Source of the DNA: Clostridiales bacterium
Lineage (GTDB): Bacteria > Bacillota > Clostridia > Oscillospirales > Oscillospiraceae
DNA length: 5,045 nucleotides
Direction: 5' to 3'
Assembly: GCA_021200895.1 (NCBI GenBank)
Contig: JAJQFX010000237.1
Location: forward strand, 1-5,045
Shown here: positions 1 through 5,045 of the stretch, one piece after another
How positions within the stretch are numbered: the first letter of the stretch is position 1
Layout of the letters: each line of letters begins with the position of its first letter
Notes under the pieces: model-generated
Databases searched by the model: none
What the model saw: the letters and a program-made list of their open reading frames with translations, nothing else
What the model was told of the DNA's origin: nothing
Position numbers and translations under genes: made by a program

Positions 1-227
1 CTGGCGGCTTCGCCTTGTCCCTCAATCAGGTGGTCTATCCCGTTAGAGACGATGTAACTTCTCACTGGTGAGACTGCCGCCGATGGCGGCTGGGGACGAT
101 TGCCGCCCACGTCCCTCGCCTTACGGCGGGACGGGCGGCAATTTTGTTGCCCTTTGGTCGATAAAATCTGACTGTACGGCTGCGTGATTCCCCTCAACCC
201 AAGATAGGTTCCCGAGGTTGATGACAT
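1..227 (-). CDS. Doubtful open frame, partial, runs off the left edge
   Basis: A minus-strand frame starting at ATG 225-227 stays open for 75 codons to the window edge. Its translation begins MSSTSGTYLGLRGITQPYSQ and includes SYIVSNGIDHLIEGQGEAA near the edge. I recognise no domain. Evidence against a real gene: no Shine-Dalgarno sequence lies before the ATG (the upstream bases are CGTTTTGTGCCA), I see no promoter between it and the ispE terminator, the same frame is also open upstream through the terminator hairpin, and the coding stretch is full of RNA-like hairpins. Stop-free frames are common by chance at this GC content. It could be a spurious translation of a repeat element, or the start of a small hypothetical protein that continues outside the window. 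Confidence 0.18.
   Translation of the reverse strand, partial: MSSTSGTYLGLRGITQPYSQILSTKGQQNCRPSRRKARDVGGNRPQPPSAAVSPVRSYIVSNGIDHLIEGQGEAA
99..148 (+). terminator. Terminator-like hairpin facing the plus strand
   Basis: ATTGCCGCCC (99-108) pairs exactly with GGGCGGCAAT (133-142), and GTCCC (111-115) pairs with GGGAC (128-132) across a 2-nt bulge. The stem is followed on the plus strand by TTTTGTT. On the minus strand the hairpin has no downstream T-run, so it would act only on rightward transcription. Any gene it serves must lie to the left, mostly outside the window, or be a short non-coding RNA within positions 1-140. Confidence 0.5.
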
Positions 228-247
228 TGGCACAAAACGGGACGGGC
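127..247. repeat. Two direct copies of CGGGACGGGC
   Basis: An exact 10-base match occurs at 127-136 and 238-247, spaced 111 bases apart. The first copy is part of the right arm of the hairpin at 99-142; the second lies in otherwise unassigned sequence. In GC-rich DNA a 10-mer match can arise by chance, so this is only a mild hint of internal duplication. Confidence 0.3.
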
Positions 248-301
248 AGGACAACAAAGCGGCGGTAGGCAGCGGCCCGGCATCCCGCACATTCGCCGTG
301 T

Positions 302-350
302 AAAAAACGACTGCCACCCGCTCCGCAGCAAGCGGAACGGGTGGCAGTTT
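302..350 (-). terminator. Strong intrinsic terminator after ispE
   Basis: ACTGCCACCCG (310-320) pairs perfectly with CGGGTGGCAGT (338-348). After one mismatch the stem continues through T/A and CCGC/GCGG (323-326 with 332-335) to a 5-nt loop. Read on the minus strand, the stem is followed by a run of six T (302-307), and it lies about 44 bases past the ispE stop. The plus strand carries TTTT directly after the stem, so the hairpin may also stop rightward transcription. Confidence 0.9.
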
Positions 351-391
351 TCACGTTGTTTTGTCACGGAACGCCGACAGACCGAACGGCG

Positions 392-1255
392 TTATACCGG
401 ACGGACCACAAAGGTCTCCCGGTAAGCGGGGGACAGCGCGGCGGCAGCCTGTCTGGCCTCCGCCTCCGTCCCGAAGAGGCCGAACACGGTGGGGCCGGTG
501 CCGGACAGGCAGGCCCCCAGGGCGCCGGATTCAATCAGGCTCTGGCGAATCTCCCGGGTGGCGTTCCCCTGCTGGGGAGGAAGCACGTCCTCAAAGACGT
601 TGTACAGCCGGTGGGCCACCCCCTGTAAGCTGCCGCCCTCCAGAGCCTTCAGCATACCGGCGGTGTCCGGGTGGCAGCGCAGCTTGAAGCTGTCAATGCG
701 GTGGAACAGCTCCGGCGTGGAGACGGAGAAGGAGGGTTTGCACATAACGATGGCGCAGTCCGGCAAAGCGGGGAGGCGCGTCAGCCGCTCCCCCCGGCCC
801 TCGGCCAGGGCGGTGCCCCCCAGCACGCAGTAGGGTACGTCGGAGCCGACGCCCTCCCCGATTTTGGCCAGCTGCTCTGGGGTCAGCCCCGTCTCAAAGA
901 GGCGGTTCAGCCCCCGCAGCACGGCGGCGGCGTCGCTGCTGCCCCCGGCGGTACCGGCGCAGACGGGGATATGCTTGTCCACCCGGATGCGCAGGCCGCC
1001 CACGTCTACGCCGATGGCCTGCTGAAAGGCCCGCGCAGCCATGACGGCCAGGTTCTTCCCGTCCGTGGGCAGGAAGGAGAAGTTAGTGGTGAGCCGGACG
1101 CCCGGCTCCTCCGTCAGGGTCAGCACAATGTCGTCATGGAGGGAGACGCTCTGCATCACCATCCGCAGGTCGTGAAAGCCGTCCGCCCGCCTGCCCAGTA
1201 CGTCCAGGGTCAGGTTCAGCTTGGCGTAGGCTGGCTCGGTCAGGGAAGCGGTCAC
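392..1255 (-). CDS. ispE: 4-diphosphocytidyl-2-C-methyl-D-erythritol kinase (IspE)
   Basis: Cytosolic GHMP-family kinase that phosphorylates the 2-hydroxyl of 4-diphosphocytidyl-2-C-methylerythritol with ATP, a middle step of the MEP pathway to isoprenoid precursors. The 287-residue product has the usual family length. Visible motifs are the N-terminal AKLNLTLDVLGRRADGFHDL (residues 11-30, with the conserved Lys12), the glycine- and serine-rich ATP loop PVCAGTAGGSSDAA (97-110), GSDVPY with the likely catalytic Asp139 (137-142), and the C-terminal GHMP motif GACLSGTGPTVFGLF (247-261). The start is GTG, chosen because GAGGA (1263-1267) stands 7 nt upstream and the protein then begins just before the conserved AKLNL block. 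The GTGA overlap with the upstream DUF1015 stop indicates translational coupling. The ATP loop reads AGTAGGSS rather than the common AGLGGGSS, probably lineage variation. Identification is secure. Confidence 0.96.
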   Translation of the reverse strand: MTASLTEPAYAKLNLTLDVLGRRADGFHDLRMVMQSVSLHDDIVLTLTEEPGVRLTTNFSFLPTDGKNLAVMAARAFQQAIGVDVGGLRIRVDKHIPVCAGTAGGSSDAAAVLRGLNRLFETGLTPEQLAKIGEGVGSDVPYCVLGGTALAEGRGERLTRLPALPDCAIVMCKPSFSVSTPELFHRIDSFKLRCHPDTAGMLKALEGGSLQGVAHRLYNVFEDVLPPQQGNATREIRQSLIESGALGACLSGTGPTVFGLFGTEAEARQAAAALSPAYRETFVVRPV

Positions 1256-2529
1256 TTGATTTTCCTCGCTTCCAGGTAGAACCGCTTGTCCTGGGCCTCC
1301 CCCATGGAGAAGGTCTTGCGGGGCAGCGCCCCGTCGTGGATAACGGTTTTAAAGAGCTGGTCCTTGCCCATGGCGGGGAGGAGGAAGGCGATGTTCCCCG
1401 ATTCCGCCCCCAGGTGCGCCGCCACGTCCGCGCCGTGGACATAGTCGATGCTGCTGCCCACATGGGTGCGGAGCCAGCCGTCCAGGAAGGCTTGCAGCGT
1501 CCCCACCGCCAGCTGGGCCTTGGGGTCAGGTACGGTGATAACGCCCTGCTCCTGGGCGGTGACGTATTGGAAGCTGTGGCCCTCCCCCTCGCCGTAGTGG
1601 GCCCCGGGGTAGAAGGCCATCAAATCCGCCAGCAGCTGCTGGGGGTCGATGTGGAACACCACCCGATGGATGGCCTCGAACTCCAGCGCGTCCTCGTGGA
1701 GGTTTTCCAGTTCCACCAGGGCGTAGCGGGAGAGCAGCTCTTTCCCCTCCGGGGCGGCCAGCTTCTCCTCTTCATACAATGCCTTGGCGGAGGCCAGGGA
1801 GTGGTTGCCGTCCCCCACGGCGAAGAGCAGCTGGGGCATCCCCTCCGCGTCATAGCGCCGGGCGAAGGCTTCCGCGTCCCGCAGCCCCTCTATCATGGCC
1901 AGCACCTCCTCCTGCTGGGCGGGGGTCAGCAGGTAGCCGGTGATGTGGCCGCCGTCCGCCATCAGGTCAAAGTCATAGAGCTGCTCCATCTGGTCGGTCT
2001 CGGCGGTGAGATGCTCGATGATTTGCCGCTCCGGGTCGTCCATCAGCATGAGGATGTGGGGCAGCTCGATGGGGGCCTGGCGGCGCACCGCCACCCTGGG
2101 GGGGATGCGGCTGAGGACGGTGCCCTCCGTGGCGCGAATCAGGGTCTGGGAGCCGGCGGTGTAATCGTACTGCTCCAGATCCACGGCCCCCACCAGCCCC
2201 CGGCGCAGCTTGCCATTGGACAGCCACCGCTCCACATAAATCAGGGCGTGGGGAATCGTCTGGAACACACCGTCGTCCAGGTAGCGCTGCATGGCCTGGG
2301 CGATTTCCATATCGTGGAGGCTGGTTTTCCCGTCGCTGAGGAAGGCCTCCGGCAGCATCAGCCGCAGGGTGGAGGGGGCGTCCCCCAGGGAGCGGTGGAT
2401 GCGCTTCCAATAGTCCGGCTGGGAGGTATACTGGTCACAGGCCACAACGCTCCATTTGGTCAGGTCGCAGTCCTTGGGCAGCAGGATGTCCGCCGGCACA
2501 AAGCAGGGGAAATCAGGCAGATGGCTCAT
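1252..2529 (-). CDS. DUF1015 family protein of unknown function
   Basis: The 425-residue product matches the DUF1015 family (COG4198), which has no function I can state with certainty. Recognisable blocks are WSVVACDQYTSQPDYW (residues 26-41), GTVLSRIPPRVAVR (136-149), VGDGNHSLASAKA (238-250), LEFEAIHRVVF (282-292) and the C-terminal LPRKTFSMGEAQDKRFYLEA (402-421). Length and block order look complete. The start is the ATG at 2527-2529, with AAGGAG (2537-2542) 7 nt upstream; a TTG at 2547 would extend the frame by six codons but would place the ribosome binding site inside the gene. No signal peptide or membrane segment is visible, so it is probably cytosolic. The GDGNH motif recalls DGHHR in ParB/sulfiredoxin-fold serine kinases, and as I recall DUF1015 genes often sit beside serA and serC. 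With thrH 69 bases upstream, a role in serine or phosphoserine metabolism is my inference. Confidence 0.9.
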   Translation of the reverse strand: MSHLPDFPCFVPADILLPKDCDLTKWSVVACDQYTSQPDYWKRIHRSLGDAPSTLRLMLPEAFLSDGKTSLHDMEIAQAMQRYLDDGVFQTIPHALIYVERWLSNGKLRRGLVGAVDLEQYDYTAGSQTLIRATEGTVLSRIPPRVAVRRQAPIELPHILMLMDDPERQIIEHLTAETDQMEQLYDFDLMADGGHITGYLLTPAQQEEVLAMIEGLRDAEAFARRYDAEGMPQLLFAVGDGNHSLASAKALYEEEKLAAPEGKELLSRYALVELENLHEDALEFEAIHRVVFHIDPQQLLADLMAFYPGAHYGEGEGHSFQYVTAQEQGVITVPDPKAQLAVGTLQAFLDGWLRTHVGSSIDYVHGADVAAHLGAESGNIAFLLPAMGKDQLFKTVIHDGALPRKTFSMGEAQDKRFYLEARKIK

Positions 2530-2536
2530 AATCGTT

Positions 2537-2542
2537 CTCCTT
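2537..2542 (-). promoter_or_regulatory. Ribosome binding site that fixes the DUF1015 start
   Basis: AAGGAG on the minus strand lies 7 nt before the ATG at 2529. It rules out the in-frame TTG at 2547, which lies upstream of this site. The rest of the 69-base gap to thrH (2530-2598) shows no promoter and no T-tailed hairpin. Confidence 0.85.
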
Positions 2543-2598
2543 CTCAAATAGTCGGCATCGGCAGCGCCGCCTCTCTCCGTGGGGCGCGGCCAAAGGGG

Positions 2599-3204
2599 TC
2601 AGTCCATGGCCCTCCGGATGGCGGCCAGCAGGTCGTCAAAGGACTCATAGGCGGCCAGCTCCGGGTGGTCGGCCTGAATCTGGGGGGTGCTGCGGAACAG
2701 GAAGCCCGCCTTGCTGGCCTGAATCATGGCCAGATCATTGTAGCTGTCGCCGCTGGCGATGGTCTCGTAGCCGATGGACTGGAGGGCCTGCACGGTGGAC
2801 AGCTTGGATTTGGCTACCCGCATATGGTAGCCGGTGATTTCCCCGTCCGGGGCCACCTCCAGCTGGTTGCACATCAGGGTGGGGTAGCCCAGCTTCTTCA
2901 TCAGGGGCATGGCGAACTGCTCAAACGTGTCGCTGAGCACCACCACCTGGGTGAAGCTGCGCAACTCGTCCAGGAACTCCTTCGCGCCGGGCAGCGGGTC
3001 GATGGTGGAGATGACGGCCTGAATCTCCTTCAGGCCCAGGTGATGCTCCTTCAGGATGGCCAGGCGGTAGCGCATCAGCTTGTCGTAATCCGGCTCGTCC
3101 CGGGTGGTGCGCCGCAGCTCCGGGATGCCGGTGGCCTCGGCAAAGGCGATCCAAATCTCAGGGACCAGCACGCCCTCCATGTCCAGGCAGGTGATGTACA
3201 TCAT
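2599..3204 (-). CDS. thrH: ThrH-type HAD enzyme: phosphoserine phosphatase / homoserine phosphotransferase
   Basis: HAD-superfamily enzyme close to Pseudomonas aeruginosa ThrH, which dephosphorylates phosphoserine and can transfer the phosphate to homoserine, linking serine and threonine metabolism in the cytosol. The 201-residue product is near the family length of about 205. HAD motif I is CLDMEGVLVPEIW (residues 6-18) with nucleophile Asp8 and Glu10, the DxE form typical of ThrH rather than the usual DxD. Motif II is VVVLSDT (87-93) with Ser91; the motif III lysine is probably Lys132 or Lys134; motif IV is GDSYND (152-157). The start is ATG 3202-3204, with AAGGAG (3214-3219) 9 nt upstream; the open frame runs back to 3474 but there only mirrors the aminotransferase gene. 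A second ATG follows directly, so the first residue could be either. Family assignment is firm; which activity dominates here is not visible. Confidence 0.93.
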   Translation of the reverse strand: MMYITCLDMEGVLVPEIWIAFAEATGIPELRRTTRDEPDYDKLMRYRLAILKEHHLGLKEIQAVISTIDPLPGAKEFLDELRSFTQVVVLSDTFEQFAMPLMKKLGYPTLMCNQLEVAPDGEITGYHMRVAKSKLSTVQALQSIGYETIASGDSYNDLAMIQASKAGFLFRSTPQIQADHPELAAYESFDDLLAAIRRAMD

Positions 3205-3213
3205 AAGTTCGTT

Positions 3214-3219
3214 CTCCTT
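3214..3219 (-). promoter_or_regulatory. Ribosome binding site that fixes the thrH start
   Basis: AAGGAG on the minus strand sits 9 nt before the first of two tandem ATG codons, in the 38-base gap after the aminotransferase stop. It excludes starts further upstream inside the aminotransferase gene. The gap is too short for a convincing promoter and none is seen. Confidence 0.85.
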
Positions 3220-3242
3220 TAAAGTAGTTGTTCTTTGGGGCG

Positions 3243-4409
3243 TTACCGGTGTTTCAGGAAATGCTCCAGCCGCTCCAGGGCGGTGGCCAGCTCCTTCATG
3301 CTGGCGGCGTAGCAGCAGCGGGCGAAGCCCTCCCCGCCGGGGCCGAAGGCAGAGCCGGGGATGATAGCCACCTGCTCGGCCTGCAAAAACTGGGTGCAGA
3401 ACTCGTCGCTGCTCAGGCCGGAAATTTTGGTGACGTTGGGGAACATATAGAAGGCCCCCTTGGGCTCGAAGCACTCCATCCCCAGGGTGCGGAAGCCGTC
3501 CAGCAGGAACCGCCGCCGCCCGTTGTACTCCGTCCGCATGGCCTCGATGTCGTTATCGCCAAATTGCAGGGCCTCGATAGCGGCGTACTGGCTGACGGTG
3601 GGGGCGGACATGATGCCGTACTGGTGAAGCTTCACCATCTGACTGCAAATCTCCTTGGGGGCGCACAGGAAACCCAGCCGCCAGCCCGTCATGGAGTACG
3701 CCTTGGAGAAGCCGTTCACCACGATGGTGCGGTCATACAGCTCCGGCAGGTTGGCGGGGGAGACGTGGTGGCCGCCGTAGGTCAGCTCCGCGTAAATCTC
3801 GTCGGAGATAATCATAATGTCGGTGCCCTCCAGCACCTGGGCCAGGGCCTCCAAATCCGCCCGCTCCATGATACCGCCGGTGGGGTTGCAGGGGTAGGGC
3901 AGCACCAGGGCCTTGGTCTTGGGGGTGATGGCGGCTTGCAGCTCCTCCGCCGTCAGGCGGAACTCGTGCTCCGCCTTCGTCTCCACAAAGACGGGGGTGC
4001 CGCAGGACATACTCACCAGCGGGCTGTAGCACACGAAGGAGGGGGTGGGAACGATGATTTCATCCCCCGGCTCGATGAGGCAGCGGAGGGCCAGGTCGAT
4101 GCCCTCGCTGCCGCCTACGGTGACGAGGATTTGGCTCATGGGTTCATAACTCAGGTCGAACCGCCGCTTCATGTAAGCGGAGATTTGCCGCAGCAGCTCG
4201 GAAAAGCCCCGGTTGGGGGAGTACTTCGTCAGCCCCTTCTCCAGGGAGTAAATACCGGCGTCCCGGATGTGCCAGGGGGTGGGGAAGTCCGGCTCCCCAA
4301 TGCCCAGGGAGATGGCGTCGGGCATATCCTCCAGCAGGTCGAAATACTTCCGGATGGCGGAGGGGGGGACGTCCTGGATGCGCCGGTTCATAATCGCGCT
4401 GTAGTTCAT
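3243..4409 (-). CDS. Class I/II pyridoxal-phosphate aminotransferase (AlaT/YugH-like)
   Basis: Fold-type I PLP-dependent aminotransferase that moves an amino group between an amino acid and a 2-oxo acid in the cytosol. The 388 residues are full length. Key sites are ISLGIGEPDFPTPWHIRDAG (residues 33-52), NPTG (175-178), SDEIY with the PLP-contacting Asp203 and Tyr206 (202-206), the Schiff-base Lys236 in NGFSKAYSMTGWRLGF (232-247), and Arg364, which should bind the substrate carboxylate. The ATG overlaps the regulator stop as ATGA, with AGGAGG (4426-4431) and AAGGA (4421-4425) upstream inside the regulator gene; a later ATG at codon 7 has no Shine-Dalgarno. The N-terminal pattern and the coupled Lrp-type regulator resemble the Bacillus subtilis alaR–alaT pair, so alanine–pyruvate transamination is a good guess, but aspartate, aromatic or phosphoserine-related substrates cannot be excluded from sequence. 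Confidence 0.93.
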   Translation of the reverse strand: MNYSAIMNRRIQDVPPSAIRKYFDLLEDMPDAISLGIGEPDFPTPWHIRDAGIYSLEKGLTKYSPNRGFSELLRQISAYMKRRFDLSYEPMSQILVTVGGSEGIDLALRCLIEPGDEIIVPTPSFVCYSPLVSMSCGTPVFVETKAEHEFRLTAEELQAAITPKTKALVLPYPCNPTGGIMERADLEALAQVLEGTDIMIISDEIYAELTYGGHHVSPANLPELYDRTIVVNGFSKAYSMTGWRLGFLCAPKEICSQMVKLHQYGIMSAPTVSQYAAIEALQFGDNDIEAMRTEYNGRRRFLLDGFRTLGMECFEPKGAFYMFPNVTKISGLSSDEFCTQFLQAEQVAIIPGSAFGPGGEGFARCCYAASMKELATALERLEHFLKHR

Positions 4410-4885
4410 ACGAAGTAAAATCCTTCCTCCTGCTTTTCCGGGGCCTTGAAAATCAGGTGATTCTCCTTATACTTTTTCAGGACGAAGTGGGTGGCGGTGG
4501 CCTTCACCGCGTCGATGGCGGACAGCTTCTGGGAGACGAACATCGCCACCTCCTGCAAGGTCTTGCCGGAGATGATAACGGTCATGTCAAAGTCGCCGCT
4601 CATCAGGTAGCAGGCCTCCACCTCCTCATACTGGTAGATGCGCTCGGCCACTCGGTCAAAGCCGTCTCCCCGCCGGGGCTCCACCTTGACCTCGATGAGG
4701 GCGGTGACATCCTCACGCTTCACCGCGTCCCAGTCGATGATGGCCTTATAGCCCAGGATGATGTTCTCCTCCTCGTAGCGGCGGATGGAGTCCTGAATCT
4801 TCTCCTCCGAGGTACCCACCATGGCGGCGAGCTGTTTATGGGACAGGGTGCAGTCCCCCTCCAAAAGCTGTAACAGTTGGTCCAT
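4406..4885 (-). CDS. Lrp/AsnC family transcriptional regulator
   Basis: DNA-binding regulator of the feast/famine family, which forms dimers and octamers and usually senses amino acids. The 159-residue product has an N-terminal winged helix-turn-helix (about residues 2-50, including LSHKQLAAMVGTSEEKIQDS) and a C-terminal RAM/AsnC ligand domain (about 60-140, with LMSGDFDMTVIISGKTLQEV at 94-113 and TATHFVLKKYKE at 130-141). It lacks the longer N-terminal extension of Escherichia coli Lrp but matches the short HTH of Bacillus subtilis AlaR (YugG). The start ATG has GGAGG (4895-4899) 9 nt upstream. Its stop overlaps the start of the aminotransferase, implying co-translation and making that operon the likely target. 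A palindrome just downstream of the predicted transcription start suggests autoregulation. Family is certain; the effector is not known. Confidence 0.94.
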   Translation of the reverse strand: MDQLLQLLEGDCTLSHKQLAAMVGTSEEKIQDSIRRYEEENIILGYKAIIDWDAVKREDVTALIEVKVEPRRGDGFDRVAERIYQYEEVEACYLMSGDFDMTVIISGKTLQEVAMFVSQKLSAIDAVKATATHFVLKKYKENHLIFKAPEKQEEGFYFV

Positions 4886-4908
4886 ATTGCAGTTCCTCCC
4901 TGCAACAC

Positions 4909-4930
4909 GCGGCAGGAACCCTCCCGCCGC
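4909..4930 (-). promoter_or_regulatory. Hairpin in the operon leader
   Basis: On the minus strand GCGGC pairs with GCCGC and the stem continues through one G-U pair, two G-C pairs and an A-U pair to a 4-nt loop, nine pairs in all. It lies in the untranslated leader, 9 nt ahead of the Shine-Dalgarno of the regulator gene. No T-run follows in the direction of transcription, so it is not an intrinsic terminator. It may protect the 5' end or tune translation. Confidence 0.5.
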
Positions 4931-4956
4931 ACAAAAAACAAAAATCAGGGGTCATG

Positions 4957-4976
4957 GGAAGGTTTATAAAACTCCC
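4957..4976. promoter_or_regulatory. Palindrome near the operon start, possible Lrp-type operator
   Basis: A 20-bp imperfect palindrome centred between 4966 and 4967 matches at 8 of 10 symmetric positions, with an AT-rich TTTATAAA core flanked by AG/CT and GG/CC. An AT-rich centre within a dyad is typical of Lrp/AsnC binding sites. It lies about 10-30 bases past the predicted transcription start, where a bound regulator would repress or modulate its own gene. Confidence 0.4.
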
Positions 4977-4992
4977 ACACCTCACCAATTTT

Positions 4993-5021
4993 ATTATAGC
5001 TGGTTTTTCCCGTGAATACAA
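4993..5021 (-). promoter_or_regulatory. Sigma-A-type promoter of the operon
   Basis: On the minus strand a perfect TATAAT (-10, at 4993-4998) is preceded by TTGTAT (-35, at 5016-5021) with the ideal 17-bp spacer. Only three of six -35 bases match the consensus. Transcription would begin near 4985-4987 and give a leader of about 100 nt before the regulator start codon. A small CTCA/TGAG dyad with a T5 loop (5024-5036) sits just upstream. No other promoter of comparable quality is visible on this strand within the operon. Confidence 0.75.
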
Positions 5022-5045
5022 CCCTCATTTTTTGAGATTCCTGCA

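Larger units (their letters stand above)
1..301. other. Structured intergenic region without a convincing gene
   Basis: This stretch lies beyond the terminator of the ispE operon. I find no tRNA, rRNA, RNase P, tmRNA or SRP RNA signature. It is dense in inverted repeats: GGCG/CGCC (3-14), TCTCA/TGAGA (60-73), GCCGCC/GGCGGC with a 3-nt loop (76-90), the long stem at 99-142, and CCTCAACC paired with GGTT+GAGG across a CCC bulge (192-217). GGCGGC at 3-8 is also complementary to GCCGCC at 76-81. The 10-mer CGGGACGGGC occurs at 127-136 and again at 238-247. It may be a dispersed intergenic repeat or a non-coding RNA; neither is proven. Confidence 0.5.

Noticed and set aside
160..240. A possible tRNA-like cloverleaf suggested by GGTTCCCGAGG
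   Set aside because: I could not find a matching acceptor stem, anticodon arm or the GGTTCRA T-loop in the right spacing; the segment folds better as a simple bulged hairpin (192-217).
121..354. A 77-codon minus-strand frame ending at 121
   Set aside because: It starts within the loop-proximal arm of the ispE terminator region, reads through that hairpin, has no Shine-Dalgarno, and its Cys/Arg/Gly-rich start looks random.
2530..2598. A terminator or promoter between thrH and the DUF1015 gene
   Set aside because: The gap has a few GC-rich pairings (GCGCC/GGCGC) but no T-run and no -10/-35 pair; it looks like a plain spacer with a ribosome binding site.
1336..3222. A 628-codon open frame on the plus strand opposite the DUF1015 and thrH genes
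   Set aside because: It is the mirror of two well-recognised genes in GC-rich DNA. Its product is rich in Gly, His, Val, Gln and Leu, with no recognisable domain and no ribosome binding site of note, and it spans the gap between two genes.
3205..3474. An N-terminal extension of thrH by 90 codons
   Set aside because: The extension lies mostly within the aminotransferase gene in another frame. The ThrH family begins right at the tandem ATG, and a good AAGGAG site precedes it.
3228..4418. A 396-codon open frame on the plus strand opposite the aminotransferase
   Set aside because: It almost exactly mirrors the aminotransferase, whose catalytic motifs are all intact on the other strand. Its composition is low-complexity Gly/Val/Leu/Gln/His.
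1..5045. CRISPR array, insertion sequence, phage or defence system
   Set aside because: There are no regularly spaced repeats, no transposase or integrase motifs, and no toxin or nuclease domains; the genes present are metabolic and regulatory.

Overview
The window reads as a stretch of chromosome from a GC-rich anaerobic Firmicute, most likely a clostridial gut bacterium of the Oscillospiraceae/Ruminococcaceae type. This rests on the high GC content combined with Firmicute-style AAGGAG ribosome binding sites, an Lrp–aminotransferase pair resembling Bacillus subtilis alaR–alaT, and a gene of the non-mevalonate isoprenoid pathway. The assignment is inference; no rRNA or other direct marker is present.

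All confident genes lie on the minus strand and form one tightly packed block that reads from right to left. A sigma-A-type promoter (4993-5021) precedes a leader of about 100 nt. Then come an Lrp/AsnC-family regulator (4406-4885), a class I/II PLP aminotransferase (3243-4409, 4-nt ATGA overlap), a ThrH-type HAD phosphatase/phosphotransferase (2599-3204), a DUF1015 protein (1252-2529), and ispE (392-1255, 4-nt GTGA overlap). A strong intrinsic terminator (302-350) closes the block. Every start is supported by a Shine-Dalgarno sequence, and I see no promoter or terminator between the genes, so one transcript is the simplest reading.

The first four genes look like an amino-acid module. A small-molecule-sensing regulator is translationally coupled to a transaminase, followed by an enzyme family that dephosphorylates phosphoserine and can phosphorylate homoserine. 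Last is an uncharacterised family whose GDGNH motif recalls the DGHHR motif of ParB/sulfiredoxin-fold serine kinases. IspE, an isoprenoid-precursor kinase, appears to be a metabolically unrelated passenger coupled to the DUF1015 gene.

The left 300 bases contain no convincing gene. They hold several nested hairpins, a terminator-like structure facing the plus strand (99-148), a short direct repeat, and a long open frame on the minus strand that runs off the window edge. They may belong to a dispersed structured repeat or a non-coding RNA. The most interesting targets are the pairing of the DUF1015 gene with thrH and this structured left flank.
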